64,000 bases of DNA from Daldinia sp. FL1419 (Eukaryota > Ascomycota > Sordariomycetes > Xylariales > Hypoxylaceae), in contig MU623480.1 of NCBI GenBank assembly GCA_025201765.1, positions 1 to 64,000 on the forward strand, given 5' to 3'. Under the pieces are notes generated by a model. It worked only from the letters and a program-made list of their open reading frames with translations. It was not told where the DNA came from and made no database searches. Within the stretch, counting starts at the first letter, position 1. Each line of letters starts with the position of its first letter. A program made the translations under genes and the position numbers. Below, in pieces: positions 50,001 through 62,051 of this stretch.

Positions 50001-50602
50001 ACGGGTAGCGAAACAAAAATTCGTCGTCGGGTTACCAGTTCATAATTCGGAGGGAGATAGCAAGGATCTCGATAGGAACAACAACCACTTTTTCCAAGAT
50101 GAGGAACGACCAAAACCCCAGCTTTGAAGTTATGTACATAACACACAAGCTATCAGACTATGTAGCACGGTGACGACAGTTGAGACAAGTCTTGAATTAA
50201 GACAAGGCTACCTATTGTCGACTCTTCGGTTCGCCTTATCCCTATATCTGGCATATCGTATATCCTCAGCTGCAGATTTAATTATTCGCGTCAGGGATGT
50301 TCATGACCCCCAATTGTCGAACCCCTGCTACTGCATAGCGAACAAAATGGTCCATGAGCCCTTGCGACCCTCCTGTTTTCTTAGCCGGGAACGAATTTCG
50401 AGAAGAGTTCTCGCTTACGTCTTCCGCACTCGTTCACCGTCCACTGGTGACTGCGCAACTCCAGTATAAGCTTCAATTCCCAATCCCGGATTCGGAGCCG
50501 GTATATGTATTCTCGCGCCGGTCAACGAAGAGGGCCTCTCACCTCAGTAATAACGAAACCGGTGCCGCTCCGGGGGTGAAGACACAAGACTTCGGTCCCG
50601 AT
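47027..50602. other. Intergenic spacer, 3.6 kb
   Basis: Upstream regions of two divergent genes. Poly-A run at 48750-48760 and the usual TAGGTA motifs (49206). The frame from 50354 is open into the rhodopsin-domain gene and could be an N-terminal extension. No independent gene was seen. Confidence 0.5.
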
Positions 50603-51951
50603 ATGTCTATCGTCCATGCCCGGCTCTCGATCATAGGAAGTAGTGATGACCTCGCGACACCAGCAGCCGATCGTATCGAGACCGACGTCGTACCGCTCAC
50701 TAGCGAAGGATCCAAGATTATTGCCTCGGGCGTGATTCTATTTTTCCTCACCGCGTTATGGACCGCCTTACGATTTTGGAGCCTTCGACGAAGCGGCCGA
50801 GCATTCATGGTGGATGACGCATTGAATTTGGGAGCGTTAGTCTTGTTCTATGGTCTCATAGCAGCAGATTTCTCGATGGTATTAACAGGTGGTATTGGCC
50901 ATCATGCCGGAGAACTACAGGATTGGCACGTAGAGCGACTTATGAAGGTTCGTCCGTCTACCAATAAATAAGACTCCACAAGGCGACTCCACGACGACCT
51001 TTTAGTTCCTAACCCCTTGTTATGGGGGACAAGATGCAAGTACTAACAAGTTTTAATCCCTCAATATAGACTATTTATGCCGGCCAATTCTTATACGCGG
51101 TTTCTCTTGGCTTGATTAAAATCAGTGCTATACTGATGCTGATACGTATATTCTTCGACCATCGATTCAAGCTCGCTGCTATAGCTACCCTGGTTTTCAC
51201 CATTGCCTGGATAGTCTTAAGTATGCTTGTCGAATTTTTCATATGTCAGCCCATTGAAATGAACTGGCATCTTGGAATGGCTGGGACTTGCGGAGATCAA
51301 AAAGTAGCTTTTGCAGCATTGAGCGTCATCAATATTGTAAATCAGCTCATGATTTTGGCCTTGCCTTTACCTATGATCTTGAAGCTTCAAATGGAATGGC
51401 GATATAAAATAGTCACAATTTGCATATTTAGTATTAGCATACTGTAAGCAGCCATCTACCGAACAGCTAGGACCTAAGCTAATCCATCATCTACCAAATA
51501 TAGCACGTTAATATTTGGCGCCATTCACCTTTCCGCAATCGTAGAGATCGATTTTGCGGATATACCGTACACGATAGCACCAACAACGCTTTATGGGACA
51601 TGCGAGGCCGGCATTGCTATCATAGTATCTAGCTGTCCCCTCCTTCGACCCGTATTCGACACAATGCTCTCGATACGTTCATCCAAGGAGTCGGTCTGGA
51701 GAGGTAAAGGTACCATCCTCACACTGTCCAGGACACGGAAAAGTATGAAATCAAGCGGATTCACTCGGATGGGTTCTGAATCACGAGAAGAGCTCGAGTT
51801 GGGCAACATGGGTGCGCACCGAGCCAAGCGAGATACGTTCATTACAGTAGGCAAGCGGCCTACGTTCCGGGATGACGACGATGACAGATCTTTACGGCAG
51901 ATCGTAGTAACGAGCGAAACCATCGTCAGCAGAGTTGAAGGAGAGCTCTAA
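50603..51951 (+). CDS. Seven-helix rhodopsin-domain (PTH11-like) membrane protein
   Basis: Exons 50603-50947, 51070-51443 and 51504-51951 (introns 122 and 60 bp, first branch site TACTAAC) give 388 residues. Seven hydrophobic segments are visible, beginning SGVILFFLTALWTALRFWSL and ending in the IAIIVSSCPLLRPVF helix. RxxRR after helix 1, VDDAL, the KISAILMLIRIF segment and a CQPIEMNW loop are hallmarks of the fungal integral membrane rhodopsin-like domain found in many extracellular-sensing PTH11-related proteins. No CFEM domain is present. The C-terminal tail is polar, basic and acidic, and presumably cytosolic. The start is uncertain: an in-frame ATG at 50354 would add 83 mostly polar residues, and I prefer 50603 because it leaves the usual short N-terminus. 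Ligand and partner are unknown. Confidence 0.85.
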
Positions 51952-52579
51952 TTCTAATCCCCAATATTTCCGCTTTTTCCTTCAATCGGTCGTCTTGGGT
52001 CTAGAAAAAACCGAGCCGCGAGGCTCACTTACAACGGAAGCTATAATTGTATTTGGGACGGAGTTGCCGTAATCGAATTCAACACGTGTATAACATTGCT
52101 ACTTGAACCTGGACGGCGATTCAGGTAGTAGCTAAATGTTTCAGGATGGAGCTATAGCTTTATTCCATCTCCCTCGATATATATCACCATTACCGTACGA
52201 CATGGGCATAGATTCCCATAGCATGTACTTACGCCGGTCGACACCGTTTTCCTTATCGTATATCTTACATAGAGACCTTAATTAATCTACGGCAGGGTAT
52301 GAGCTTGACCAGAGGACGTCTGGTCAGTGTTATATAATAATCGCGGTTATGATTACTGAGGCACTTAATGGATATCTGGTCTATGCGATATGGGTGGACT
52401 GAATATGAATGAGAAGCGCGAGGATATACTGACTCATTAATTGTAATAGGAGATTAAAGAGAAAGAAACTAATGCTAAAGAGATAATTCATTAACATCTG
52501 TGTCACTTGTATGTTGTCATATTGATTGCCGATCTTTACCATGGTATCGTTCAACTAGCCGTATCCAAATTCAAACGCT
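51952..52579. other. Intergenic spacer, 0.6 kb
   Basis: Between convergent units. No ORF or repeat of note. Confidence 0.6.
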
Positions 52580-54664
52580 TGTTCTTTACCCTCATGTCAT
52601 CGATGCACCCGAGTGGCCGCTTACTCCGGTTCCTCTAACGCACCCCCCAGCAATCTTTTGAAGCATCGGTCTATCTAAGGTCTTCGGGAAGACATTCCTT
52701 ACGATGGTAGGCAGCCTCCTTATAGGCCAATGGGTATCAATTGCCTGTTTGATCATCCTCATAGTAATCTTAGAGATAAAATCGAGTTCCCTCTCAGTCT
52801 CAGAACCGGTGAGGCTTTCTAAAGTCTCACAAAACATATCCCAGCCACTAACCATACGGAGGGGCAGGTGGCTCGAGGCGTCTCCCGACAATAAAGTCAA
52901 GCCAATTGTAGAAGCACCTATGTAGGTCCGCGCCGAACTTAAAGAAATCATCCAATGAATTGGGATACACATTAGTAGCCGTGATCCCTGATGGATTCCG
53001 AATAGCAAAACAAACAAAGTCAGACCAAGCCGTCATAAAAGGAGTAGGATGTGCATTAGGATCGGCGCCATATTGAAGCAGAAGCGAGAAGATTCCGTTT
53101 TCTAATGCACTATTAAAGCCCTTATTATAATGGTATCGAGGATTCCCGGTGCAATACAAGTGAGGTTTACTCTCGATTCCTCACCTAGAGCGGAGATATT
53201 CAGGATTTGGGTAATATCAACATCTGTGAGAGCCTCCCTTGGCATGGTAATTGGGTAGTCCGGATTATCATGCACGTAAAGGACAGAGGACTTTGTGGTT
53301 CCGAAGTGATCCAGGAATTCGTTCGAGGGCCGACTGGCAAGACAAAGTTTGATCCTAAGAAGAGTTTGGGAGATCTCGGTATAATCCCCGTCGAATTCGT
53401 CTAGTCCATCAATAAGGAAACAAAATTGAATTTTTAATGCTTCATTCGCCTTGATTGTTCGTAGACAATCAATAAGTTTTTTAAACTCCCATTCTTGTAT
53501 TGCTGCCTCTAGAGAGCAGGAGATTTTCCAACGAGACGGACACGTTTGAGCAATTAGCTTTAGATACTGCCTGAAGATGTCGTATAGAAGGAATTGGAAC
53601 AATCCTTTGACTTACTTTTGTATCGAGGTACCTGCCGCCCAAAAGAAATGGCTAGCAATAATAACTTTTCGAGGGGCCGCCCAAAGTTCAACAGCCTCCT
53701 TCATCTTTACGTGGTCTACTAGAAACTTCATAAACGTTAACTTGCCGCTACCAGGCTTTCCCGATATCCAAAATATTCCATCGGAACTGCGTGGCCATTT
53801 AAATAGGTAACTTTCTACGATCTACTATCCCTTGGCCAGATGTCTCGAATATCCAGTTGAAAGTATGCTCATGAGCTTCTGATATTTTCCTGTCTTGCTG
53901 TTTTAAGCTCATAATCTAGACTACTCAGAATTTCTTGCTCCTTTGCAAAGTCACGCTCGACCATATATACGTGAGACACTTTGGCTGCTAATTTATCAAT
54001 TTCGGCGGCCGAAAATTTGTAATTGGAGCTAGAAAGTTTTGAGTTATGAAGTAGCGATCTTATTCCTTGGAGACGCGATGAAACATGTTCCAGTCTGTCT
54101 GAATTTTGGAGCTGGAAATGTAGATTTTGTTGTTCGATGATTCGTAGTTTCTGATTTATATCTCGGAGCCATTCGCTAGGAGCACTCAGCTTTTATGTGG
54201 TAGGAATACGCACATGGAATTTCTTACTCTGATATAACACATATGTGCAATGTTATCGTTAATTGTCTGTCTCTAAGCCGAATTGTTAAGTTCTCTATCC
54301 CCTTCTCTCCTTTCCAAGCAAGCTGCAGGGCAACTCAGAAACTCTTCCATCTGCGGTAATTTTCATCACTAGCCTTTAGATTATTTTGTTTTATCAGGAG
54401 GCAAATGCAATCGTTATTACATTCATCGGCGATTTCCCTGAGAGCAGATTGTGTGGGTGAACTCCGAGCACTCGAACTACTCTCGCGTAGACAATTGCTG
54501 AGGTCGCAAAGCTGTTTGCATATTTCCTCTAGACTTATTAGGTTGGCATTCAAAGTACCCGCGGTAGACTGGTAAACCTCGACACTGGTAGACAGCAGTT
54601 TACTCGTAAATTCGATGAATTGAAGAACATCTCCTGCTAATGCTATAGCAGATAGGGGGTCCAT
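52580..54664 (-). pseudogene. Degraded NLR/STAND NTPase gene
   Basis: Minus-strand remains of a fungal STAND protein, in domain order. 54664-54335 encodes an intact N-terminal domain (MDPLSAIALAGDVLQFIEF) of the helo-like type found on fungal NLRs. Its frame ends at TGA 54337-54335 but continues with family-like sequence (VALQLAWKGEKGIENL), so the stop looks like a CGA-to-TGA change. A coiled-coil linker follows, then a frame change before the NACHT core. Walker A reads GKPGSGKL, with Leu where Ser/Thr should bind the nucleotide. A TAA at 53614-53612 sits just before FQFLLYDIFRQ. Walker B is recognisable (FCFLIDGLDEFDGD), followed by CLASRPSNEF. Ankyrin-like residues (LLQYGADPNA) lie at about 53060, then another frame change. 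Intact relatives act in non-self recognition and programmed cell death. Multiple independent lesions argue against sequencing error. Confidence 0.85.
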
Positions 54665-55371
54665 ATCGTTATTTTGAAACCACTTACCTACCTATTCGTT
54701 TAGCAATGATGCTATCAAGGTTAAAATTGTTCGTCTAGAATGTGAAATATGAACGGATCATTTAATACGCCTAGGATCCTTTTAAACATCTCTTCATGAG
54801 GTTATGTTAGGAGATCATATTCAAACTGCAGTGCCTCGTACATACCTATGTAATATGTACATGTAACGATACCGTGGGCGAACATCGCGTTAATGGCTAT
54901 AACTAGGAGTAACTTGGTATCAAGTATGGCTCACGGTATATAGGTAGACGAGGTACCTAACCTATAGAAGCAAAAAATAAAAATAAAATAAAAAGCATAT
55001 AAGCCTTAAACTGTATGTACAAGTAATGGTTAATTTTCAATGAACTTGAAGGTAAATTCAATCTCATTAAGGTATTGAGTTAACTAACCTAACCTAGCTG
55101 GAAATGTAGAATTACATGTACCTACTACCTAAGGCACAGGTATACATGCAGGTAAGTATCTTCGCTTCCATACTGTAATCGATAGGTAGCCAAAATAGGA
55201 AAGCGGTACAATTTTTTAGCTCCGTCTAGACGGCAGAAAGGCCCCACCCTGGAAAAAATAATTTGGACCTGTCTCGATTCTCGATTCTCAATTCGCAATT
55301 CGCAATTCGAGCTTGTCTCGCGATTTATGAAAAATTCCGCCTTGAAGCGCAAAACTTCGTAATCGGCGCAA
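54665..55371. other. Intergenic spacer, 0.7 kb
   Basis: Upstream of ERB1. An A-rich run at 54968-54995 and a degenerate CAATTCG/CTCGATT repeat at 55274-55312 in the probable leader. No gene. Confidence 0.6.
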
Positions 55372-57709
55372 ATGGTCTCAACAAAATCAGGTTTGAAGCG
55401 CAAGGCTTCAGTGGTCGAGGAAGGTCACGCAAATCAACCCCAATCCGATGACGAGTTTGGTGATGGTCTTCTAGAGGGTGTACTAGAAGACGAATCCGAC
55501 GATGAGGAATCCGAAGTAGAAGATGACGATAACGATATTGAGGGAGACACGCTCGATGCCGACGATGATGAATTGGATAGTGACGATATACCCACAGACG
55601 ACGAGGAATCGACGAAAAAGAATCTAATAAATGGCGTCGAGTCTGACGATGAGGATGTCGGTCCTCACTACAAAATCGAGACAGATGCCAATGGGGGTAT
55701 TAGATACGTTTACGATGAGGTTGACCCCGTATACGATTCAGACGATTCGGATGCCCAGGAACCTGTAAACACTATCGGAAACATACCTCTTTCGTTCTAC
55801 GATTCATACCCTCACATAGGATATGATATTAACGGAAAGAAGATCATGCGTCCCGCCACTGGCGAGGCTTTAGACGCGTTGTTGGATAGCATCGAGGTGC
55901 CTAAGGGCTGGACTGGCCTCACTGATCCTGCAACCGGCAAGCCATTGAACCTCAGCCAGGATGAGTTAGAGTTATTACGACGAGTCCAGATGAACGAGGT
56001 TCCCGAAGAAGGATACGACCCGTATCCGGTAGGTTTCATGATTTCCGTATATTTCTCTCGTTCTAATAGCGATATAGGATACTGTTGAGTGGTTCACAAG
56101 TTTTGAGGAGACGATGCCTTTGAGCGCCGCTCCGGAACCGAAGCGACGATTCTTACCTTCCAAGCACGAGGCGAAACGAATAATGAAATTAGTCAAGGCG
56201 ATTCGAGAAGGCCGAATACTGCCATATAAGCCCCCCGAGGAAAAGCAGAGGGAAGAGGAAGAAGAGGAAGAAATTCATTACGATTTGTGGGCTGACGAGA
56301 CACCTCGGCCCCCCAACGTGATGCATATTCCCGCTCCCAAATTGGCGCCTCCTGGCTATGACCTTAGCTACAACCCACCCCCAGAGTATCTCCCTACCGA
56401 GGATGAAAAGAAGGCCTGGGCGGAAACCGAACCGGAGGAACGAGAAAAGGAGTACTTGCCCCAAAAGTACGACTCTTTGCGGAAGACTCCTGCGTACGAT
56501 CAATTCGTCAAAGAACGTTTTGAAAGGTGCCTTGATCTCTACCTTGCACCTCGAATACGGAAAAACAAGCTAAATATCGATCCTGCATCGTTACTCCCCA
56601 AGCTTCCACGGCCGGAGGAGTTAAGACCCTTCCCTACCGTCGCGTCTATTGAATACGCTGGTCACGAGGGTAGGGTACGGTCTGTTGCTATTGATCCATC
56701 TGGACAGTGGCTAGCTAGTGGCGGTGATGATGGCACAGTGAGAGTATGGGGTCTTGTAGATGGTAAACAGCAATGGCAAGTCAAACTTAGCAGCGAGGAC
56801 CCGGTAGATGTGGTGCGATGGCGACCCGGTCAAGAAGCTTCAATCATATCGGCTGCCGTGGCTGAAGACATTTTCTTTATGATCCCGTCTTTTGGAAGCC
56901 CAGAGCTGGAACAGGCTAGCCGAGATATATTAGATGCAGGATTTGGTTACGCCACTAACGGCAAGCAATTAACAACAGCCAACGGCGCGCGAAAAGATCC
57001 CCCGGCCAAGTGGTCACGACCTGGAGCGCGCTTAGAAGATGAAGGCGTATTATTGAAGGCTACGGTTCGCTCACCTATCAAGTCAATCAATTGGCACCGA
57101 CGAGGAGATTTCTTCTGCACAGTATCTCCTAGCGGACAAAGAAGTTCTGTAGCCATTCACACCCTATCAAAACATCTTACTCAAATCCCCTTTCGAAAAC
57201 TCCCTGGGTTGGCACAGACGGCATCATTCCACCCTTCGCGGCCTATGTTTTTCGTCGCAACTCAACGGTCTATACGATGTTACGACCTCCAAAAGCAAGA
57301 ATTGGTCAAAACCATCCAACCCGGCGCTCGCTGGATCTCATCATTTGATGTACATCCTGGCGGTGACAACTTGGTTGTTGGGTCATACGATCGTCGTTTG
57401 CTCTGGCATGATCTTGAGATGTCAAACCGACCGTATAAGACGATGCGGTTCCATCCTCAGGCAATCAGAGCTGTGAAGTTCCACCGCAGCCACCCGTTAT
57501 TTGCAGACTGTAGTGATGACGGTACCCTACAAATATTCCATAGTAAAGTTGTGAGCGATCTAATGGAAGGACCGACGATTGTACCTGTGAAGATGCTCAA
57601 GGGACATAAGGTGGTCAACAAACTTGGCGTAACAGATATTGATTGGCATCCCCAACACCCATGGTGTGTAAGTGCGGGCGCCGACGGGACATGTAGATTA
57701 TGGACATAA
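55372..57709 (+). CDS. ERB1: Ribosome biogenesis protein Erb1 (BOP1)
   Basis: Exons 55372-56028 and 56078-57709 with a 49-bp intron (donor GTAGGT, acceptor ATATAG) encode 762 residues, normal for Erb1. Splicing joins GYDPYP to DTVEWFTSFEE. The N-terminus is a long acidic Asp/Glu stretch (about 25-90). The conserved BOP1 N-terminal domain includes PSKHEAKRIMKLVKAIREG and a charged EEEEEEE patch. The C-terminal half is a WD40 propeller (from about 430, GHEGRVRSVAIDPSGQWLASG, to the final GADGTCRLWT). In yeast, Erb1 with Nop7 and Ytm1 forms the PeBoW complex needed for 27S pre-rRNA processing and 60S maturation in the nucleolus; that role should be conserved. It is an essential single-copy gene in yeast and appears intact here. 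Confidence 0.97.
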
Positions 57710-60700
57710 ATAAGCTCAGCTTTTATGGAAGGGAACGGGTGGGTGCCTAAACGGCAGAGCACGGTTCACCAGACTTCCAATATAAAAAAGTCTTGTAGCG
57801 ACGGCGTTTTAGAGAAATATACCTTCTATATATTTTAGAACTATTTTGCCCTGTTCAAGGATCAGCCTTATGTGATATCGCCTGGTTATATTCAAACGTA
57901 CTATACTATAGCCTATTGGTTCTTGACTCCTCGACTCCACCTCGCTTCATCACTCGTCTCATCATGGCACCCAATCAATAAAAGTATATGATCCTAGTTT
58001 CTTACCTGAACTGGCGATTCGCCGTAGCCCTCTGCAAGTAATCTAGGACCATGAATGGCTAGTAATATGGTACACAGTCACAATAGTGTGACTGGGCTGT
58101 GAACAAGGCATCACTCATCCAACCATTCCTGCCCAATGATCCATCCTCCTCTTCCTTTATATCTCTCCACCTAGGACGCTTCTTACTATCGTTGTCATCC
58201 TAGAACATGCAATTATCGTTATCTTCTATCTATAGCCTTTATTTATACCTACTCATTCCTGGTATGTAATCTCTAGCTGGCCCCTTTTTTAGCAAGATGG
58301 GTTCTTCTTATCCTGGCTATGAGCACTTTCAGCTTCGATATTCAGATCCCGACCGCCTATCATTGCTGTTTACAACCATCGTCATCGACTAAAGATAGAA
58401 GGAGGGAGATATAAGAATAATGGACCCCAGATTAGCCCCGTGGGCATCCGGCCATTTATACAAACCTCACATTTCTCGAGACGGATGAGAACGGTGGGTC
58501 CTCGGCAGATTCTCAAGCTATGGACCTATCTCCCAGACTCGTGCCAAGTGCAAGTATCGACTTCGGTATAAGCAGCGCCTAGCTCCTCCCGTCGTCGCCA
58601 AGGTGATATTCCCGCGGCTCTCGGCTCCGGGAAATGGTATGATGACGTTGCTGTTGCTCAGACCCCTCTTATAGCAACGTAACAAATCACATGATAGGTA
58701 GGAATATTGGTCTATGTGCTATACTCACACGGGATATTGCTACTATTGCATATCAGTAAGTCATTCAAACAAATTCATATTATTTGTCATCAACTTCTTG
58801 ACGGCTTGGTATACAGTACTATTCCCAGCTTGGCGATCGATACGATGTTGGAGAGCACATGTGCTCATTATACCGCTACAGGCTATTGGAGATATCCAAC
58901 TGAGCTTTAACGGATATATACCCTGTTTCCGAGACCCGGGAGATAAAGCTTTGTTGCTTAAGGGGAGTGTGCGGGATGTGGGGTTCCGAGTCTAGAAATC
59001 ATCGAGATGGGACCAACAAGAATTAATAAGGCTTCACAAGGAGACATTGACCTCTCAAGGAAACCCCCGGCACCTCCAAGTATTGTTCCTTACTAATTTG
59101 CCTACTCATCAGAACAGACGTGGCCAACTTGGGATGTATTACCATCGAGAAGCAAGGTGCAAGCCAAAGATATCTAGTCCAAGTCTGGCTGGGCATATCT
59201 CCACGAATCCGTCTAGTAACCGATCTTCTACTCGGATACAGCAAGAATAAACTGCGCCTCAATTCAAACGCGTCAATATCTTGCGAATAGCACTTGAACC
59301 TACGAACTCGTTTCGAAAAGCACGCGGTTCCGCCGCCTGTCTCATACCCAAACGTCTTGCAAACTAGGCCATCTCGACGAGTTTGTCGACAACGACCAGT
59401 TGGCCCTTTGGACATATACCTTATTCCTTCTAATCCAAATTCACAGCCTTTAGACACCATTCTGTTGATATTATTCCGTGAGAAATCCTGGTCCTGGCGG
59501 GAGGGTCGTCCCCAATACATACTAGACACCGTTCTACACCACTAACACCAATCAGGGGTGAAACGAGAAAAGCACGCGCCTACTTCACTTTTGCATGTGC
59601 CAACCACATACGATGAGTGCCGCGGTTGAAACCCACGTTTTGCGCCGGGGTCTATCCCGCGATTCTTCTTAGAGTCGTAGCATCCAGCAAAGCCCGGATA
59701 TCCCGCATTCGGCCTATCCCATACATCGCCATTATCCAACACCAACACCGATGCTCTTCTACAAAGGCCGAATACGGAGATGGGTTTCCTCTATGTACTT
59801 AGAAATCGGAAATCGGAAATCGGTCCGCGCGTACTTTAGCGTGGACGTGTCGACGATATATAGCGGAGCACACCCGCCTCCATGGCGCCTCCAACGCGGG
59901 GTTTAAGGGGGACGAACGGCATGACGATTGTTGGTTCTAGTTCTTGCACCAAGGGGCATAACGACTATGCAAGGGAAGAGGAGGGTTGTTATCTATGTTG
60001 GTTTGCGCTCCTAATTTTGTTTATATATATATATGTGTGTCTTATATGCCCTCTGTCAACGTTCTTGTTCGCTGTTCTGTCCTTTTTTCTTCCTTCCTTT
60101 TCTCCTTTTCTTTTTTTTTTTTTTTCCAATTACGTCTTACGCATAAACCTACGCGGGTACGTTTTAATTATGACGTCCAGACACGCGTCATGAGCTCTCT
60201 ACTTGGCGCGTTTAATTGGCAATATTATACCCGTGAGCTTTTTTCCTTTTTTTTTTTTTTTTTTTGGTAAAAAACAATCAGGAATAAAATCAATTTCATT
60301 TCGCGGCGGGGGTTGTGATGACATAGTTGTAGGATCAATCCCGACAGAATGGTAATATAGCTAGTGGTTATTCTATTCGGGTGGGAATCCGAAGCCAAGG
60401 ATGTGGTGTAGCGATCGTGGTGGGTTATTCCGCGCGATCGGACAAGGGCAAATGGAAAACCTCTCCAGCAAAAGGCGTCCCCGCATCCATCAGTCTCAAT
60501 TCGGGCTACGTTGATCTGAGTAAGATTTTTTTTTTTTTTTTTCTTGGATGAAGTATGTGTGGCTGTGCGGAGAACGAAAATCGGGAAGACGCCGGTTGCT
60601 TCGGACTGCAACTTGGAGAATGACGAGAGAAACTTCCTTTTCGTCTTCCATATGCGGTGTGATGAAGCACGACAACCGTGATAATGGTTGCGCGGATGCA

Positions 60701-61298
60701 ATGCTAGATGATGTAGGCTCGCAGCCGGGGGGCTTCGGATCTGGAGGCAGCCACATGGCGGCAAGGCTTGAATGTGACAGCGTCGCCTCTGATCATGATA
60801 CGTTCAAAGTTGAATGGGAAAGACTACGGATATACCTGAAAGTATAAGTAGCATATCAGGGTATAGTTGGGGGGGTTACGAGCAAGGCATCATAAGTACT
60901 ACCGGCGATCAAGCGCGCCGTGGAAGGCGAAGAAGACCAAGAAAAGATTCGTGTCACGTCGACGTTATCATTTGTTATATTAATATCCGAGACGACCTTA
61001 TAGCCGCCGCAGAGATGTTTTAGAAAATCATGAAGCCTCCGTCCGACCACCCGCCTGCACGTCGTATTGTGTGGCCGCTTATAGATGGATGAGAACCGAA
61101 CTATACGACGGTTCAATAAATATGAGGACGGAAGATCATATAACCCATATAGTTTCCAAACATTATCCACCGAAGAGAAAGCTTTTGGCCCTGAATTACC
61201 TTGGAACGCCGATCCGAATATGAGTACACAACACCAGCCCATGTTATTATTCTGGTCATCTTCATCGTGGTTCATTATCGTCGTCAACATCGTAGCAC
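57710..61298. other. Intergenic spacer, 3.6 kb
   Basis: No supported gene. Poly-T tracts at 60111-60126, 60241-60266 and 60529-60542, and AAATCGG three times at 59803-59823. A minus-strand frame (59748-59023) is broken by one stop and lacks an ATG. Shorter frames have no motif. Confidence 0.5.
59803..59823. repeat. 7-bp tandem repeat, three copies
   Basis: AAATCGG three times in perfect tandem. Confidence 0.9.
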
Positions 61299-62051
61299 TT
61301 AGGAGGCGTCGGATACGTCTTCGTCTCGAATGTTCCTCGCCATGACGGTAGCAGGGTCGGTCGGGACGTCGGACCAGCGTCCTACGTCACGAAGAGCCTC
61401 GACATCACAGGGCTCGTGGGACGAGGGGACAACGCACCACGACATGCTAGTCGTCGCCGAACTGCGGCTCCCAGGAGCTTTGGCCATCAAATGGGTGGTG
61501 CTCCAGTAGTCCATCGGGTCAGCTTGCTCGGCACGTCCGACTCTAGGAAGCCAACCGTAGACATTACCGTCAAAAGACTGAGTCTGGTTGGCGTAGTCGA
61601 GTGCCGCGACAGCTGCCGTGGTCAAGGGTTGGGTGTTATCGTCACCATCACCATCACTACTACCACCGATATAGTTACGGTTGATGTAGTAGCTTAAGTC
61701 GGGTCGAGGCACGAAAGGGTCACCTCGCTTTAGGGTAGAGTCCGTGTTAGCGGATGATGGTGCGTACTGCATGAAGGTGTAGTTCGCGTCGCTACCGATC
61801 ACCACGTGCCCCGTGTTCTCGCCGGCGTAGACCTCTCCGTTGTTAATCCGGAGGTACCGCCTAGGCTGGGTGGAAGAGCCGGTAGGTTGTGTGCAAGAAA
61901 AGTTTCCGTCGTTGAGGTGCGGGGGACGATACTCGGTAAAGGTGCCGATGTAGAAGTACTCATGGCCCTCTCCGCTATCGCATTCCCGATCCGAGTCGGA
62001 TGATCGGTTGACAAGGGCGGCTTTGTTAGAGGCTGGCCTTTTAGGAGCCAT
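61299..62051 (-). CDS. Orphan protein, 250 residues
   Basis: Single-exon minus-strand frame with a clear ATG (MAPKRPASNKA) and TAA stop. Its GC content is visibly higher than the flanks, which supports real coding. I do not recognise the family. The N-terminus is basic and polar, not a signal peptide. A central part has alternating aromatic and polar residues (YFYIGTFTEYRPP, RRYLRINNGEVYAGENTG) that could form beta strands. Then come a Ser/Gly/Asp-rich linker (SSDGDGDD) and a Trp-containing region (NVYGWLPRVG). No transmembrane segment is seen. The ATG is preceded by an A/T-rich TAATAATAATAGG stretch. It may be a lineage-specific gene; additional exons on either side cannot be excluded. Confidence 0.55.
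   Translation of the reverse strand: MAPKRPASNKAALVNRSSDSDRECDSGEGHEYFYIGTFTEYRPPHLNDGNFSCTQPTGSSTQPRRYLRINNGEVYAGENTGHVVIGSDANYTFMQYAPSSANTDSTLKRGDPFVPRPDLSYYINRNYIGGSSDGDGDDNTQPLTTAAVAALDYANQTQSFDGNVYGWLPRVGRAEQADPMDYWSTTHLMAKAPGSRSSATTSMSWCVVPSSHEPCDVEALRDVGRWSDVPTDPATVMARNIRDEDVSDAS

Noticed and set aside
59265..59400. tRNA-like minus-strand A box (TGGCCTAGTTTG) and B box (GGTTCAAGTGC)
   Set aside because: The acceptor and T stems do not pair and the anticodon arm cannot be folded. At most a chance or decayed pol III relic.
59023..59802. Long minus-strand frame interrupted by one stop, with scattered Cys
   Set aside because: The upstream part has no ATG, the stop has no convincing intron around it, and no family was recognised.
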